Positions 37,929 to 47,235 of a DNA stretch of 64,000 nucleotides are shown here, piece by piece (positions within the stretch are counted from its first letter, which is position 1; every line of letters begins with the position of its first letter). A program made the translations under genes and the position numbers. The DNA is from Acidithiobacillus sp. YTS05 (GTDB taxonomy: Bacteria > Pseudomonadota > Gammaproteobacteria > Acidithiobacillales > Acidithiobacillaceae): the NCBI RefSeq assembly GCF_024396695.1, contig NZ_CP094359.1, positions 124,001 to 188,000 on the forward strand, written 5' to 3'. The notes below the pieces were generated by a model that had not been told where the DNA came from, did not search any database, and was given only the letters and a program-made list of their open reading frames with translations.

Positions 37929-39425
37929 GTGCTGAGTGCCGAGCGTTTTCAGTTCCTGGCCCATGAGGGCTACAACCGTATTCCCCTGAGTCGCGAGATC
38001 CCTGCCGATCTCGATACTCCCCTCTCCGCCTTTCTCAAAGTCGGAGATGGACCCTATGCCTACCTTTTCGAGTCGGTGCAGGGCGGCGAAAAATGGGGGC
38101 GCTATTCCATCATAGGCTTGCCCGCGCGGGAGCGCATCGAGATCCGTGGGCAGCGAATCCAGCGCTTCGTAGACGGGGTCTTGCAGGAAGAATGCCGTCA
38201 TCCAGACCCCCTCGTCTGGGTCAGCGAATTCCGACAGCGCTTCCGCGCGGCACCCTCGGACGATCTCGCCGACCGCTTTACCGGCGGTCTGGTGGGCTAT
38301 TTTGGTTACGACATCGTCCGCTATATCGAGCCGCGTTTGGCGCGGGTGGAACCCCTGCCCGATCCCCTCGACCTCCCCGAGATCCAGTTGCTGGTGGCTG
38401 ACGAGATCCTGCTCTTCGACAATCTACGTGGTACCCTGCGACTTCTGCTGCAACTCGATCCGCAACGTCCCGATGCCTATAGCGCTGGGCAGGCCCGCCT
38501 CGCCGAGCTGGAGGAACGCCTGCGTGGTCCGCTGCCACCCGCGAGCCAGACGCAGCGGCGTGGGCGGGTAGACGAAGAAGACTTTGAGGCAAGCTTCAGC
38601 CGCGCGGGCTATATGGCCGCCGTGGAGCGGATTCGCGAATACATTGGCGCCGGCGATGTGATGCAGGTCGTGCCCTCGCAGCGCCTGTCGATCCCCTTCG
38701 CCGCGCCGCCCCTGGATCTCTATCGCGCCCTGCGCCGTATCAATCCTTCGCCCTATCTGTTCTATGTGGATCTGGGGCGCACGCAGCTGGTGGGTTCCTC
38801 GCCGGAAATCCTGGTGCGCGTGGAGGATGGCGAGGTCACCGTGCGGCCCATTGCCGGCACGCGCCCGCGCGGCAAGACGGCAGAAGCCGATCAGGCCCTG
38901 GAAGAAGAACTGCTGGCGGATCCCAAGGAGCGTGCCGAGCACCTGATGCTCATCGATCTCGCTCGTAACGACGTGGGGCGGATTGCCAGTACCGGTACTG
39001 TGCAGCTGACGGACTCCTTTGCCATCGAACGCTACTCCCACGTCATGCACATCGTCTCGCAGGTCACCGGTCGTCTGCGCCCCGGGCTCGATGCCATGGA
39101 CGCCCTGCGCGCTACCTTTCCTGCCGGGACGGTATCCGGTGCCCCCAAGATCCGCGCCATGGAGATCATCCGCGAGCTAGAGCCGGTGGCACGTGGGGTC
39201 TATGCCGGCGCCGTCGGGTATTGGGGCTGGAATGGCAACATGGATACCTGCATTGCCATCCGCACGGCAGTAGTACAGGACGGGCAGTTACACATCCAGG
39301 CCGGTGGCGGAATCGTGGCCGATTCTGCGCCTGCCGCCGAGTGGGAAGAGACCCTGAACAAGCGCCGCGCCATGTTTCGCGCTGTGGATATGGCCGAGAA
39401 CGGTCTCGATCCCGAGGGGAGATAA
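37929..39425 (+). CDS. trpE: Anthranilate synthase component I
   Basis: A 498-residue chorismate-utilising enzyme for the first step of tryptophan synthesis. The N-terminal regulatory part has [15 protein letters not shown] near residue 40, holding the Ser of the Trp-feedback site. The catalytic part has [22 protein letters not shown] near 300, [11 protein letters not shown] and [11 protein letters not shown]. The start is a GTG at 37929 preceded by GAGGTGA. It follows the Calvin-cycle genes on the same strand and four bases separate it from trpG. Confidence 0.95.
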   Translation: MLSAERFQFLAHEGYNRIPLSREIPADLDTPLSAFLKVGDGPYAYLFESVQGGEKWGRYSIIGLPARERIEIRGQRIQRFVDGVLQEECRHPDPLVWVSEFRQRFRAAPSDDLADRFTGGLVGYFGYDIVRYIEPRLARVEPLPDPLDLPEIQLLVADEILLFDNLRGTLRLLLQLDPQRPDAYSAGQARLAELEERLRGPLPPASQTQRRGRVDEEDFEASFSRAGYMAAVERIREYIGAGDVMQVVPSQRLSIPFAAPPLDLYRALRRINPSPYLFYVDLGRTQLVGSSPEILVRVEDGEVTVRPIAGTRPRGKTAEADQALEEELLADPKERAEHLMLIDLARNDVGRIASTGTVQLTDSFAIERYSHVMHIVSQVTGRLRPGLDAMDALRATFPAGTVSGAPKIRAMEIIRELEPVARGVYAGAVGYWGWNGNMDTCIAIRTAVVQDGQLHIQAGGGIVADSAPAAEWEETLNKRRAMFRAVDMAENGLDPEGR

Positions 39426-39429
39426 GCCG

Positions 39430-39999
39430 ATGCTGCTCATGATCGATAATTACGACAGCTTTACCTATAACCTGGTGCAGTATTTCGGCGAGCTTGGCGC
39501 CGAGGTGCGAGTGGAACGCAATGATGCCATCGACCTGGCGGCCATCGCCGCCCTGGCACCCGAGCGCATCTGTATCTCACCGGGGCCGTGCACGCCCAAC
39601 GAGGCGGGCGTGTCTCTCGCTGCCATCCGCGAATTTGCCGGCAAGGTTCCCATCCTTGGGGTCTGTCTTGGGCACCAGGCCATCGGCCAGGCCTTTGGTG
39701 GCGAGGTCGTGCGCGCGCAGCAAGTGATGCACGGCAAGACCTCTCCCATCCACCATCGCGGGCAGGGCGTTTTTGCCGGCTTGCCCGACCCGTTTACGGC
39801 AACCCGCTACCATTCCCTGATCGTTGCCAGAAACACCTTGCCCGACTGTCTGGAGGTGACGGCGTGGACCGCCGAGGGCGAGATCATGGGCCTGCGCCAT
39901 CGCGAGCTGCCCGTGGAAGGGGTGCAGTTCCATCCCGAATCCATTCTCAGCAGCCACGGCAAGGAGCTTCTGCGCAATTTCCTGGAGGTGGGACGATGA
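39430..39999 (+). CDS. trpG: Anthranilate synthase glutaminase component
   Basis: A 189-residue class I glutamine amidotransferase (TrpG/PabA) supplying ammonia to Trp[20 protein letters not shown] at the start, the nucleophile Cys in [15 protein letters not shown] near 80 and the His-Glu pair in VQFHPESIL near 170. Because it may also serve PabB, a dual role is possible. Its stop overlaps the trpD start (ATGA). Confidence 0.95.
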   Translation: MLLMIDNYDSFTYNLVQYFGELGAEVRVERNDAIDLAAIAALAPERICISPGPCTPNEAGVSLAAIREFAGKVPILGVCLGHQAIGQAFGGEVVRAQQVMHGKTSPIHHRGQGVFAGLPDPFTATRYHSLIVARNTLPDCLEVTAWTAEGEIMGLRHRELPVEGVQFHPESILSSHGKELLRNFLEVGR

Positions 40000-41015
40000 G
40001 AGCGATCCCGGAAATCCTGCAGGGGATCATTGCGGGACAGGACCTTTCGGCGCGGGAGGCGGAAGAGGCCTTCGCGGCCATCATGCGCGGTGAGTGGACC
40101 CCGGCGCAGTTGGGGGCCCTGCTCATGGGCCTGCGCATGAAGGGGCAGCGGGTGGAGGAGCTGGTGGGCGCGACGCGTGCACTGCGCGCGTTTATGACCC
40201 GTGTCGAGGTCGATGACAGCCACCTGGTGGATACCTGCGGCACCGGCGGCGATGCCTGCGGCACCTTCAATATCTCCACGGCCGCTGCAGTGGTGGCCGC
40301 TGCGGCTGGGGCGCGGGTGGCCAAACATGGCAACCGTGCGGTGTCGGGGCGCAGTGGCAGCGCCGATGTGCTGGAGGCCGTTGGCCTCAACCTGGATCTA
40401 CGCCCCGAGCAGGTAGCGGCCTGTATTGCGAGTGTTGGCATTGGTTTCTTGTTCGCCCCCGCCCATCATGGCGCCATGCGTCATGCGGTCGGTCCGCGCA
40501 AGGAGCTGGGCATACGCTCCCTCTTCAATCTCATGGGCCCGCTGAGCAATCCGGCGGGTGCCCCGCATCAGGTCCTTGGGGTGTATAGCGAGGCTTGGCT
40601 GACCCCCCTGGCCGAGGCGGCGCGGGAGTTGGGCGCGCGTCACGTGCTGGTGGTACATGGGCACGACGGACTCGACGAGATCAGCCTCTCTGGCCCCACG
40701 GAAGTGGCGGAGTTGCGCGCCGGTGAGGTGCATCGCTACCGTCTGCAACCTTCGGAATTCGGACTACCGGCGGCGCCGCTGGCGGCGCTGCAGATCGCCG
40801 ATGTGAAGGAGGCGGCGCAGGTATTCCTGGCGGTTTTGCGCAACGAGCCCGGCCCGCGCCGCGACATCGTCCTCCTCAATGCCGGAGCGGCCCTCTACGC
40901 CGCCGATGTGGTTCCCGATCTGGCAACGGGGGTAGAGCGCGCACGCGCGGCGATGGATAGCGGTGCCGCCTGGGCGAAATGGGAAGCCCTGTTACACTGC
41001 GCTCGCGAGCTTTGA
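39996..41015 (+). CDS. trpD: Anthranilate phosphoribosyltransferase
   Basis: A 339-residue enzyme joining anthranilate to PRPP. The PRPP site is [18 protein letters not shown] near residue 76 and [19 protein letters not shown] near 108; [20 protein letters not shown] near 165 is the anthranilate side. The ATG at 39996 is coupled to trpG; an out-of-register longer frame inside trpG is an artefact. Confidence 0.96.
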   Translation: MRAIPEILQGIIAGQDLSAREAEEAFAAIMRGEWTPAQLGALLMGLRMKGQRVEELVGATRALRAFMTRVEVDDSHLVDTCGTGGDACGTFNISTAAAVVAAAAGARVAKHGNRAVSGRSGSADVLEAVGLNLDLRPEQVAACIASVGIGFLFAPAHHGAMRHAVGPRKELGIRSLFNLMGPLSNPAGAPHQVLGVYSEAWLTPLAEAARELGARHVLVVHGHDGLDEISLSGPTEVAELRAGEVHRYRLQPSEFGLPAAPLAALQIADVKEAAQVFLAVLRNEPGPRRDIVLLNAGAALYAADVVPDLATGVERARAAMDSGAAWAKWEALLHCAREL

Positions 41016-41038
41016 GGGGCCGCGAAAGCTGAGGAAAT

Positions 41039-41833
41039 ATGGAAGACATACTGCAAAAAATCCTGGCGGAAAAACGCCGCGAGCTGGCGCAGCGGCAAAG
41101 GCGTCTGCCACTCGCCGATCTCCAGTCGGCGGCACGTCTGGCCTCGCCGCCACGGCCCTTTGCGCAGGCTTTGCTGGACCGGGCAGGGGCGGGCAAGGCC
41201 GCGGTCATTGCCGAGATCAAAAAAGCCTCGCCGTCGGCAGGGGTCATTCGCGAGGACTTCAACCCGGTGGAAATCGCCCGCGACTACGCTGCGCATGGCG
41301 CCACTTGCCTCTCGGTGCTCACCGATGAGTCCTTCTTCCAGGGCTGCGACAGCTATCTGACGGCGGCGCGCGCGGCCTGTGCGCTGCCGCTGCTGCGCAA
41401 GGATTTTCTCATCGATCCCTATCAGGTCTGGGAGGCGCGCGCCATCGGTGCGGATGCGATTCTGCTCATCGTGGCGGCGCTAGCCGATGCGCAGATGGCG
41501 GAACTGGAGGCGTGTGCCCTGGAGCTGGGGATGAGCGTACTGGTCGAATCGCACGATGCCGCAGAGCTGGACCGCGCCTTGCGCCTGCGGACCCCCCTGA
41601 TGGGGATCAACAATCGCGATTTGCGGACTTTCGTCACCGATATCCAGCGCAGCATCGAACTCTTGCCGCAAATTCCCACGGGGCGACTGCTGATCAGCGA
41701 AAGCGGCATCCGCCAGCCGGCGGACGTGCAAACCCTGCGTAGCGCCGGTATTCATGCCTTCCTCGTGGGCGAGGGGCTGATGCGCGTAGCGCAGCCGGGT
41801 CAGGCACTGCAGGAGCTTTTTGCCGGCGAGTAA
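41039..41833 (+). CDS. trpC: Indole-3-glycerol-phosphate synthase
   Basis: A 264-residue TIM-barrel enzyme closing the indole ring. [14 protein letters not shown] near residue 58, [12 protein letters not shown] near 120, [10 protein letters not shown] near 184 and ISESGI near 220 carry the catalytic Lys and Glu residues. It is not fused to trpF, and no trpF or trpBA follows, so the last steps are encoded elsewhere. The 157-base gap after it carries no supported gene. Confidence 0.96.
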   Translation: MEDILQKILAEKRRELAQRQRRLPLADLQSAARLASPPRPFAQALLDRAGAGKAAVIAEIKKASPSAGVIREDFNPVEIARDYAAHGATCLSVLTDESFFQGCDSYLTAARAACALPLLRKDFLIDPYQVWEARAIGADAILLIVAALADAQMAELEACALELGMSVLVESHDAAELDRALRLRTPLMGINNRDLRTFVTDIQRSIELLPQIPTGRLLISESGIRQPADVQTLRSAGIHAFLVGEGLMRVAQPGQALQELFAGE

Positions 41834-41990
41834 CCTGGCCCTGCTCGCGGAATAGGAAGCCTACGGCGTAATGTCGGCGGCGAACTGCTGCAGGCGTTGG
41901 CCCTCGGCGCGCGCCTCTTGCAGATCCTGCGATTGCATCTTTCCCGCTGTGGTAGTGTAATCGGGGAGTGCAGTAACCTAGGAGAAATCT

Positions 41991-42416
41991 ATGCAGGCGA
42001 CGGTAGAATGGACGGGTTCGGGAGGGGTGGCCTTCGTAGCCCATGCCGACAGCGGCCATGGCGTGGTGATGGATGGCTCGCCCGACATCGGTGGGCACAA
42101 TCTCGGCGCGCGGCCCATGGAAATGGTCCTCATGGGACTGGGCGGTTGCTCCAGCATCGATGTGCTGATGATTCTGCAGAAGTCGCGCCAGGACGTTCGC
42201 TCCTGCCGGGTCGAGATCAGCGCCGAACGCGCCGAGCAAGACCCCAAGGTCTTTACCGAAATCCATCTCCAGTTTTTCGTGACCGGCAAAGACCTCGATC
42301 CGCGCCGCGTTGCCCATGCCATTCAGCTCTCCGCGGACAAGTACTGCTCGGTGAGCATCATGCTGGCCAAGACGGCCAAAATCACCCACGACTATACCCT
42401 TACGGCGGTAGACTGA
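41991..42416 (+). CDS. OsmC/Ohr-family protein
   Basis: A 141-residue protein of the OsmC fold (YhfA-like branch). Two conserved cysteines are visible: LGGCSSIDVLMILQKSRQ near residue 51 and DKYCSVSIMLAKT near 120, the pair used for thiol peroxidase activity in Ohr/OsmC. Substrate unknown; organic peroxides are likely from the family. AGGAG precedes the ATG. The TGA is directly followed by the ATG of the Rrf2 regulator, so the two are coupled. Confidence 0.85.
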   Translation: MQATVEWTGSGGVAFVAHADSGHGVVMDGSPDIGGHNLGARPMEMVLMGLGGCSSIDVLMILQKSRQDVRSCRVEISAERAEQDPKVFTEIHLQFFVTGKDLDPRRVAHAIQLSADKYCSVSIMLAKTAKITHDYTLTAVD

Positions 42417-42905
42417 ATGTTACTCAGCAAAACCAGCGAATATGCCCTGCAGGCCCTGATTTATCTTGCCACCCAGCCGCCGGGAGAGTTGGTGCTGAGC
42501 GGCGAAATCTGGGAGTACCTCAAGGATCCGGACGACCCGCGCGTGCCACCGCGCCAATATCTGGCAAAGATCCTGCAGGACCTCAGCAAGGCCGGCATTC
42601 TCGAATCGCGCAAGGGTCGCGGCGGTGGTTTTGTGTTGGCGCCGGGGGCAGAAGACAAGAACATTCTGGATGTGGTGGAAATCGTTGAGCGCAAACCCCT
42701 GGGGCAAGGCTGCGTGTTGGGTCTGAAAAAGTGCGAAGACGCCACCGCCTGCCCGGTACACTATGCCTGGAAGCCTCTCAAGGCCGAGGTCATCGAGCTG
42801 CTCAGCCAGCAGACCATCGGCAGCATGGCGGAGGCTGTGCGTGCGGGCAAGTATCGCATCCATTTGCCCGGCGGCAGTACGCTGCGGGTCAAGGCCTCCG
42901 CCTAG
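42417..42905 (+). CDS. Rrf2-family transcriptional regulator with possible Fe-S site
   Basis: A 162-residue winged-helix regulator like IscR/NsrR. LSKTSEYALQALIYLA at the start and LSKAGILESRKGRGGGFVL form the DNA-binding domain. Three cysteines (GCVLGLKKCEDATACPVH, spacing C-x6-C-x5-C near residue 101) are in the place where the family binds 2Fe-2S or 4Fe-4S clusters. It is likely redox- or nitric-oxide-responsive and may control the adjacent osmC gene. Confidence 0.87.
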   Translation: MLLSKTSEYALQALIYLATQPPGELVLSGEIWEYLKDPDDPRVPPRQYLAKILQDLSKAGILESRKGRGGGFVLAPGAEDKNILDVVEIVERKPLGQGCVLGLKKCEDATACPVHYAWKPLKAEVIELLSQQTIGSMAEAVRAGKYRIHLPGGSTLRVKASA

Positions 42906-42921
42906 CTTCGCCCGGATTTCC

Positions 42922-43551
42922 CTAAATCCAGAGAGCGCCGCGGGTCATCACCCGAGACAGGCCCTGCATGGCCATGCGCAGGGGGCGGGGCAAATCCACA
43001 GCGCCCAGTTCTTCGGCCTTCTCGGCGTGCCCCACCTCGTCGCACTCCATCTGTTCCAGGATACGGCGACTGCGTTCGTCTTCCGGGGAGAGATCCTGTA
43101 GATGCTCCTTGAGATGTTCCTCGACCAAATTTTCCACGGCCACGACCAGGCCCAGGTTGGCCCCGCGACCGCGGCGCGCGGCGGCATAGCCCATACCCCA
43201 GGCGCTGGCGTACCAGAGCGGCCCGAGCAGGCTGGGGCGGCTGTGGAGTTCGCGCAGGCGCTCCTCGCACCAACGCAGATGATCTTCTTCCTCGCTGCGC
43301 GCTTTGCGCAGCACGGCGCGCAATTCCGGGTCGCTGCTGCCAGCTTCCTGACCAGTATAGAGTGCCTGGGCCATGACCTCGCCGGCGTGGTTGACGCGCA
43401 TCATGCGCCCGGCACGGCGACGCTCCCAAGGGCGCAAGAGCGTGTCGGGTGACGCGGCGGCGGGATTGGCGCGACCGCTGCCCCGGCTTTGCCCGCTGAG
43501 GGTGCGCAAGGCATTGTCGACAGAGAGTATTGCCTGATCGAGGAAATCCAT
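42922..43551 (-). CDS. coq7: Demethoxyubiquinone hydroxylase
   Basis: A 209-residue di-iron carboxylate enzyme for the penultimate step of ubiquinone synthesis. Iron ligands are spread over MRVNHAGEVMAQALY near residue 50, EEEDHLRWCEERL near 87, ENLVEEHLKEHL near 140 and MECDEVGHAEKAEEL near 168. It fits aerobic respiration with ubiquinone. It is convergent with the Rrf2 gene and divergent from the 2Fe-2S protein. Confidence 0.93.
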   Translation of the reverse strand: MDFLDQAILSVDNALRTLSGQSRGSGRANPAAASPDTLLRPWERRRAGRMMRVNHAGEVMAQALYTGQEAGSSDPELRAVLRKARSEEEDHLRWCEERLRELHSRPSLLGPLWYASAWGMGYAAARRGRGANLGLVVAVENLVEEHLKEHLQDLSPEDERSRRILEQMECDEVGHAEKAEELGAVDLPRPLRMAMQGLSRVMTRGALWI

Positions 43552-43614
43552 AAGCTATCTGACCCGAGCTGCCATTTCGGGTTATCATGGCGCCATGCCA
43601 GTGGAGGGTCAAAC

Positions 43615-43926
43615 ATGAGTTTTTATCAGCGCCATCTGTTCCTCTGTCTGAACCAGCGCGAAAATGGCGAGCAAGCCTGCAACAACGGCGGCTTGGCAGA
43701 AGAGGTCTTTCATCAGGCCAAAAAACACGCCAAGAAGCTGGGCATTCACGGTGACGGGCAGGTGCGCGTCAACCGTGCCGGTTGTCTGGGACGTTGCAGC
43801 GAGGGTCCGGTGGCCGTCGTCTATCCGGACGCGGTCTGGTACACCTACGTCGACGCCGAGGATGTGAAAGAGATTGTCGAATCGCACCTGCGCGACGGTA
43901 AGCCGGTGGAGCGGTTACGCATCTGA
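43615..43926 (+). CDS. Thioredoxin-like 2Fe-2S ferredoxin
   Basis: A 103-residue protein with four cysteines in the order of thioredoxin-like ferredoxins: FLCLNQ near residue 11, EQACNNGG, and RAGCLGRCSEGPVAVVYPD near 60. Such proteins carry one 2Fe-2S cluster; the electron partner is unknown. GGAGGG precedes the ATG at 43615. Its stop shares one base with the start of the hydrolase gene. A longer frame across the Coq7 start is rejected. Confidence 0.87.
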   Translation: MSFYQRHLFLCLNQRENGEQACNNGGLAEEVFHQAKKHAKKLGIHGDGQVRVNRAGCLGRCSEGPVAVVYPDAVWYTYVDAEDVKEIVESHLRDGKPVERLRI

Positions 43927-44654
43927 TGCTGCCCATCGATCGCAGTCACCTCTATGACGGCCAGGAACTCGCCCTCGAATGCGTCGGCGAGGCGGTGGAG
44001 ATCCCCGGTCCGGTCGGGATGCTGGAAGGCCTGACCGCGTGTCCGGAGAAAGAGACGCGCGGCATCGTTGCGGTGATTCTGCACCCGCATCCCCTTTACG
44101 GGGGCACCCTCAATAACAAGGTGGTGCATTATCTGAGCCGCACCTGCAATCTCCTTGGCATTCCCTCCCTGCGTTTCAATTTTCGTGGGGTGGGCAAGAG
44201 CGCCGGGCACTATGATGCCGGACGTGGCGAGGTAGAGGATTGCCTGGCGGTCCTCGACTGGGTGGCAGGGCGACGTCCCGGCTTTCCCATCTGGCTCGCA
44301 GGTTTCTCCTTTGGTGCCTTTGTCGCCTATCAGGCGGCCAGCCGCGATACCCGCGTCGAGCGCCTCTTGACGGTGGCGCCCCCAGTCAATCTCTTTGATT
44401 TTTCGGTGGCGCCCGTCCCCCGCTGTCCCTGGACCGTGGTACAGGGGCAGAATGACGAGCTGGTGCCGGCCAAGGATGTCAGCGCCTGGTTGGCAGGGCT
44501 CGCGGCCCAGCCGGAACGGATCGACCTACCCGCTGATCATTTTTTCCACGGCAAGCTGAATCTACTGCAAAACGCCCTGCTCGACCGCTTCCAGTTGCAG
44601 CTAGGAGAAGAAATACCCAACGCCAAGCCCTGCCGTGCCTTCTCCCCGGCTTGA
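43926..44654 (+). CDS. Alpha/beta hydrolase (COG2945-like)
   Basis: A 242-residue cytoplasmic hydrolase. LHPHPLYGGTLNNKVV near residue 57 and RFNFRGVGKSAGHYD near 82 lead to the nucleophile elbow AGFSFGAFVA near 124; the acid (QNDELVPA) and His (ADHFFHG) follow. No signal peptide. The substrate is unknown. It overlaps the start of the ABC ATPase gene by 20 bases. Confidence 0.87.
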   Translation: MLPIDRSHLYDGQELALECVGEAVEIPGPVGMLEGLTACPEKETRGIVAVILHPHPLYGGTLNNKVVHYLSRTCNLLGIPSLRFNFRGVGKSAGHYDAGRGEVEDCLAVLDWVAGRRPGFPIWLAGFSFGAFVAYQAASRDTRVERLLTVAPPVNLFDFSVAPVPRCPWTVVQGQNDELVPAKDVSAWLAGLAAQPERIDLPADHFFHGKLNLLQNALLDRFQLQLGEEIPNAKPCRAFSPA

Positions 44655-45564
44655 GCTCGATGCCGTCGCCAAGGCCTATGGCGGGCGTCCCGTGCTGCGC
44701 GGCCTGTCTTTTGCCGTGGGCGTTGGCGAGTGCTACGCCCTGCTCGGCCCCAACGGTGCTGGCAAGAGCACTTCTGTACGCTGCATTCAGGGCCTGACGC
44801 CCTTTGATGCTGGCCAGATCCGCCTCGATGGCCGGCCGCTGACGCAATGGCCGGCAGGGGGGCACGGGCGGATTGGTGTGGTGCCGCAGAGCGATCAGCT
44901 CGATCCTGATTTCACGGTCGAAGAAAACCTCTGGATCTACGGACGCTACTTTCGCCTGCCGGCCGCCGAGATCCGTCGTCGCAGCAAAGAGCTGCTGGCT
45001 TTTCTGGCCCTTGAAGATTTTGCCCGCCGTCCCATCCAGGCCCTTTCCGGTGGGATGCGCCGCCGTCTTTCCGTGGCCCGCGCCCTGATGCACGAGCCGC
45101 AGCTTTTGCTCCTCGACGAGCCGACCACTGGCCTCGATCCGCAGGCCCGCCATCTGCTCTGGCAGCGACTGCGGGAGCTGCAGCGCAGCGGCGTTACCCT
45201 GCTGCTCACCACCCATTACCTGGACGAGGCGGAACGCCTGGCGGATCGCGTGGGGATCCTTGATGGTGGGCGCATCCGCGCGGAGGATTCCCCCGAGGGC
45301 CTGATCCGGGCGCACATCCCCGGGGAGGTGCTGGAGCTACGCCGCCGCGATGGTGGCCTGCCTGATCCGGAAAACTGGCACCAGGGGCGGGTAGCTGCGG
45401 CCGAACGCGCCGGCGATACCCTGCTGCTCTTCGATGCCCGGCTTGATGCCGCCCGCGCCCACTTTGCCGCTGATCCGCAGTACCAGTTATTGCAGCGCCC
45501 GGCGACCCTGGAGGATGTCTTTCTGCGTCTGACCGGACGCGAACTGCGGGAGGAAGAAGGCTGA
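44635..45564 (+). CDS. ABC transporter ATPase, export type
   Basis: A 309-residue ATPase of the DrrA/NodI/ABC-2 group. Walker A LLGPNGAGKSTS near residue 36, the signature LSGGMRRRLSVARAL near 135, Walker B LLLLDEPTTGLDP near 158 and the switch His (TTHYLDEAERLADR). It pairs with the permease that starts at its stop codon (ATG overlapping TGA). The GTG start lacks a nearby ribosome site, so translation is probably coupled to the hydrolase gene. Confidence 0.9.
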   Translation: MPSPRLELDAVAKAYGGRPVLRGLSFAVGVGECYALLGPNGAGKSTSVRCIQGLTPFDAGQIRLDGRPLTQWPAGGHGRIGVVPQSDQLDPDFTVEENLWIYGRYFRLPAAEIRRRSKELLAFLALEDFARRPIQALSGGMRRRLSVARALMHEPQLLLLDEPTTGLDPQARHLLWQRLRELQRSGVTLLLTTHYLDEAERLADRVGILDGGRIRAEDSPEGLIRAHIPGEVLELRRRDGGLPDPENWHQGRVAAAERAGDTLLLFDARLDAARAHFAADPQYQLLQRPATLEDVFLRLTGRELREEEG

Positions 45565-46337
45565 TGGCCTGGTTTCTGCCCAGCTGGGGCGCCCTGGCGG
45601 TACTGCGGCGGAATTTTTTGGTCTGGCGCAAGTTGCTCCTGCCCAGCCTGCTCGGCAATTTTGTCGACCCGCTGCTCTATCTACTGGCGCTCGGCTACGG
45701 ACTGGGGCACTTCGTCGGGCGGATGGAAGGCATGCCCTACATCACCTTCATTGCCTCGGGGATCGTCGCCAGCTCGGCAATGAACACCGCAACCTTCGAG
45801 GGGCTCTACTCGGCGTACACGCGCATGGCGGTGCAGAATACCTATCTCTCGATTCTGGCGACGCCCCTGCAGATGGGCGACATCGTCACCGGCGAGCTGC
45901 TTTGGTGTGCGCTGAAGGGGGCCATCAGTGCCCTGGCGATCATCATCGTGGCGAGCTTTTTCGGTGCCATCGACTGGCACTGGCAGGTCCTTCTCGCCCT
46001 GCCGGTCATTCTGCTCACGGGTTTGAGTTTTGGTGCCATCGCCCTGGCCTTTACTGCCCTGTCGCGTAGCTATGATTTTTTCATGTACTACTTCACCCTG
46101 GCGGTGACGCCCATGTTCCTCTTTTGTGGCGTCTTCTATCCGCTGCATACCCTGCCGGCCTTTGCGCAGAACATCGCCGCAGTCCTGCCTCTCACCCATG
46201 CCGTGCTGCTCTTGCGTCCGCTCCTGACCGGGCACGCGCCTACGCAGGTGGCGCTGCATCTTGCCGTCCTGCTGGCCTACGCACTCAGCGCCTATGTCCT
46301 CGCCACCGTTCTGTTGCGGCGGCGCCTACTGCGTTGA
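45564..46337 (+). CDS. ABC-2 type permease
   Basis: A 257-residue membrane protein with six predicted helices, partner of the upstream ATPase. The ABC-2 signature region is seen as VTPMFLFCGVFYPLHTLPA followed by LPLTHAVLLLRPL near residue 210, as in NodJ/DrrB. The transported molecule is unknown; polysaccharide, lipid or drug are family possibilities. Confidence 0.88.
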   Translation: MAWFLPSWGALAVLRRNFLVWRKLLLPSLLGNFVDPLLYLLALGYGLGHFVGRMEGMPYITFIASGIVASSAMNTATFEGLYSAYTRMAVQNTYLSILATPLQMGDIVTGELLWCALKGAISALAIIIVASFFGAIDWHWQVLLALPVILLTGLSFGAIALAFTALSRSYDFFMYYFTLAVTPMFLFCGVFYPLHTLPAFAQNIAAVLPLTHAVLLLRPLLTGHAPTQVALHLAVLLAYALSAYVLATVLLRRRLLR

Positions 46338-46344
46338 TTTCTCC

Positions 46345-46384
46345 TTGCAGGCGAAAAACCGCGTAGTTATACTTCAATATAACT
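46345..46384 (+). promoter_or_regulatory. mazEF promoter with overlapping operator palindrome
   Basis: TTGCAG (46345-46350) and TATACT (46368-46373) are 17 bases apart. AGTTATA (46365-46371) and TATAACT (46378-46384) form a perfect seven-base inverted repeat over the -10 box, 20 bases before mazE. This is the usual arrangement for autorepression by MazE or MazEF. Confidence 0.6.
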
Positions 46385-46403
46385 TGATTCTTGGGGTTAC
46401 ATT

Positions 46404-46661
46404 ATGCACACAACCAGTCTCCGCAAGGTTGGCGGCTCGGTCATGCTGGCCGTACCGCCCGCCTTTCTCGATCAGCTGCATCTGCAAGTTGGCGCAACGG
46501 TCGGCCTTGTGGTCGATCATGGTTGCCTGGTGGTCAATCCCCATCCACGTCCGCGCTACACGCTTGCGGAGTTGTTGGCTGCGTCGGACTATTCACAGCC
46601 GCAGCCCGCCGATGAGCGCGAATGGGTCGATGCGCCCGCTGTGGGTAATGAATTGCTGTGA
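46404..46661 (+). CDS. mazE: MazE-like antitoxin
   Basis: An 85-residue AbrB/SpoVT-type antitoxin. The swapped-hairpin DNA-binding part (LRKVGGSVMLAVPPAFLDQL, then LVVDHGCLVVNP) covers residues 5-50; the acidic, Pro-rich tail should wrap the toxin. Its stop overlaps the toxin start (GTGA). Confidence 0.88.
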   Translation: MHTTSLRKVGGSVMLAVPPAFLDQLHLQVGATVGLVVDHGCLVVNPHPRPRYTLAELLAASDYSQPQPADEREWVDAPAVGNELL

Positions 46662-46984
46662 AGCGGGGTGATATTTACCTCGTGTCGCTCGATCCGACTA
46701 CGGGGCATGAGCAAAGCGGGAGTCGTCCTGTACTGATCGTATCCCCAGCGGAATTCAACGAAGTAACCAGGCTGCCCGTTATCCTGCCGATTACCAACGG
46801 CGGCGAGTTCAGCCGCCGCCTTGGCTTCGCCGTACCGCTGACCGGGATCAAAACTACCGGCATTGTGCGCTGTGACCAGCCGCGCGTCATTGACCTGGCA
46901 GCACGCCATGCCCGCAAGGTGGATACCTTGCCCGCAGCGCTCATGGACGAGGTGTTGGCAAGGGTCGTCACACTTTTCCAGTGA
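46658..46984 (+). CDS. mazF: MazF/PemK-type endoribonuclease toxin
   Basis: A 108-residue toxin of the PemK/MazF family that cuts mRNA at short sites. KRGDIYLVSLDPTTGHEQSG at the start has the RGD segment and conserved Arg/Pro loop (GSRPVLIVSP); LPITNGG and IVRCDQPRVID near 70 hold the other active-site residues. Full length and apparently intact. The GTG start is coupled to mazE. Confidence 0.9.
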   Translation: MKRGDIYLVSLDPTTGHEQSGSRPVLIVSPAEFNEVTRLPVILPITNGGEFSRRLGFAVPLTGIKTTGIVRCDQPRVIDLAARHARKVDTLPAALMDEVLARVVTLFQ

Positions 46985-47075
46985 TTGGCGACTGGCAAAC
47001 GCGCGCGCAAACACCGGTCAAGCAACGGCTGCTCTTCCGCGCAGTCCGCGCCCATTTCTTGGCGCGGACTTCCTA

Positions 47076-47104
47076 TTGACAGGATTTGCCCGAGCGGCTT
47101 AAAT
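47076..47104 (+). promoter_or_regulatory. Promoter of tRNA-Met
   Basis: TTGACA (47076-47081), 17 bases, then TTAAAT (47099-47104), with the tRNA starting 15 bases later. A close match to the sigma-70 consensus. Confidence 0.7.
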
Positions 47105-47118
47105 AGCGGGCCTGCAAT

Positions 47119-47195
47119 GGCGCTTTAGCTCAGTCGGTTAGAGCAGCGGAATCATAATCCGCGTGTCCGGGGTTCGAGTCCCTGAAGCGCCACCA
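47119..47195 (+). tRNA. tRNA-Met (CAT anticodon), elongator type
   Basis: A 77-base cloverleaf with encoded CCA. Acceptor GGCGCTT pairs with AAGCGCC; the D arm has TAGCTCAG; the anticodon stem GCGGA/TCCGC carries ATCATAA with anticodon CAT; the T arm has GGTTCGAGTC. The anticodon-arm sequence matches bacterial elongator tRNA-Met rather than initiator; tRNA-Ile2 (lysidine) also uses CAT and cannot be fully excluded. Confidence 0.93.
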
Positions 47196-47209
47196 ATAAA
47201 GCAACAAAT

Positions 47210-47235
47210 GGAGATTGTCTCTCCAGCTTCTTTTT
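47210..47235 (+). terminator. Terminator after tRNA-Met
   Basis: GGAGA, loop, TCTCC (47210-47223) followed by a T-rich tract ending in TTTTT at 47235. Short stem; moderate support. Confidence 0.5.

Noticed and set aside
41846..41940. 26-codon minus-strand frame between trpC and the osmC gene
   Set aside because: Protein-like helical sequence, but no clear ribosome site or family; chance in GC-rich DNA is likely.
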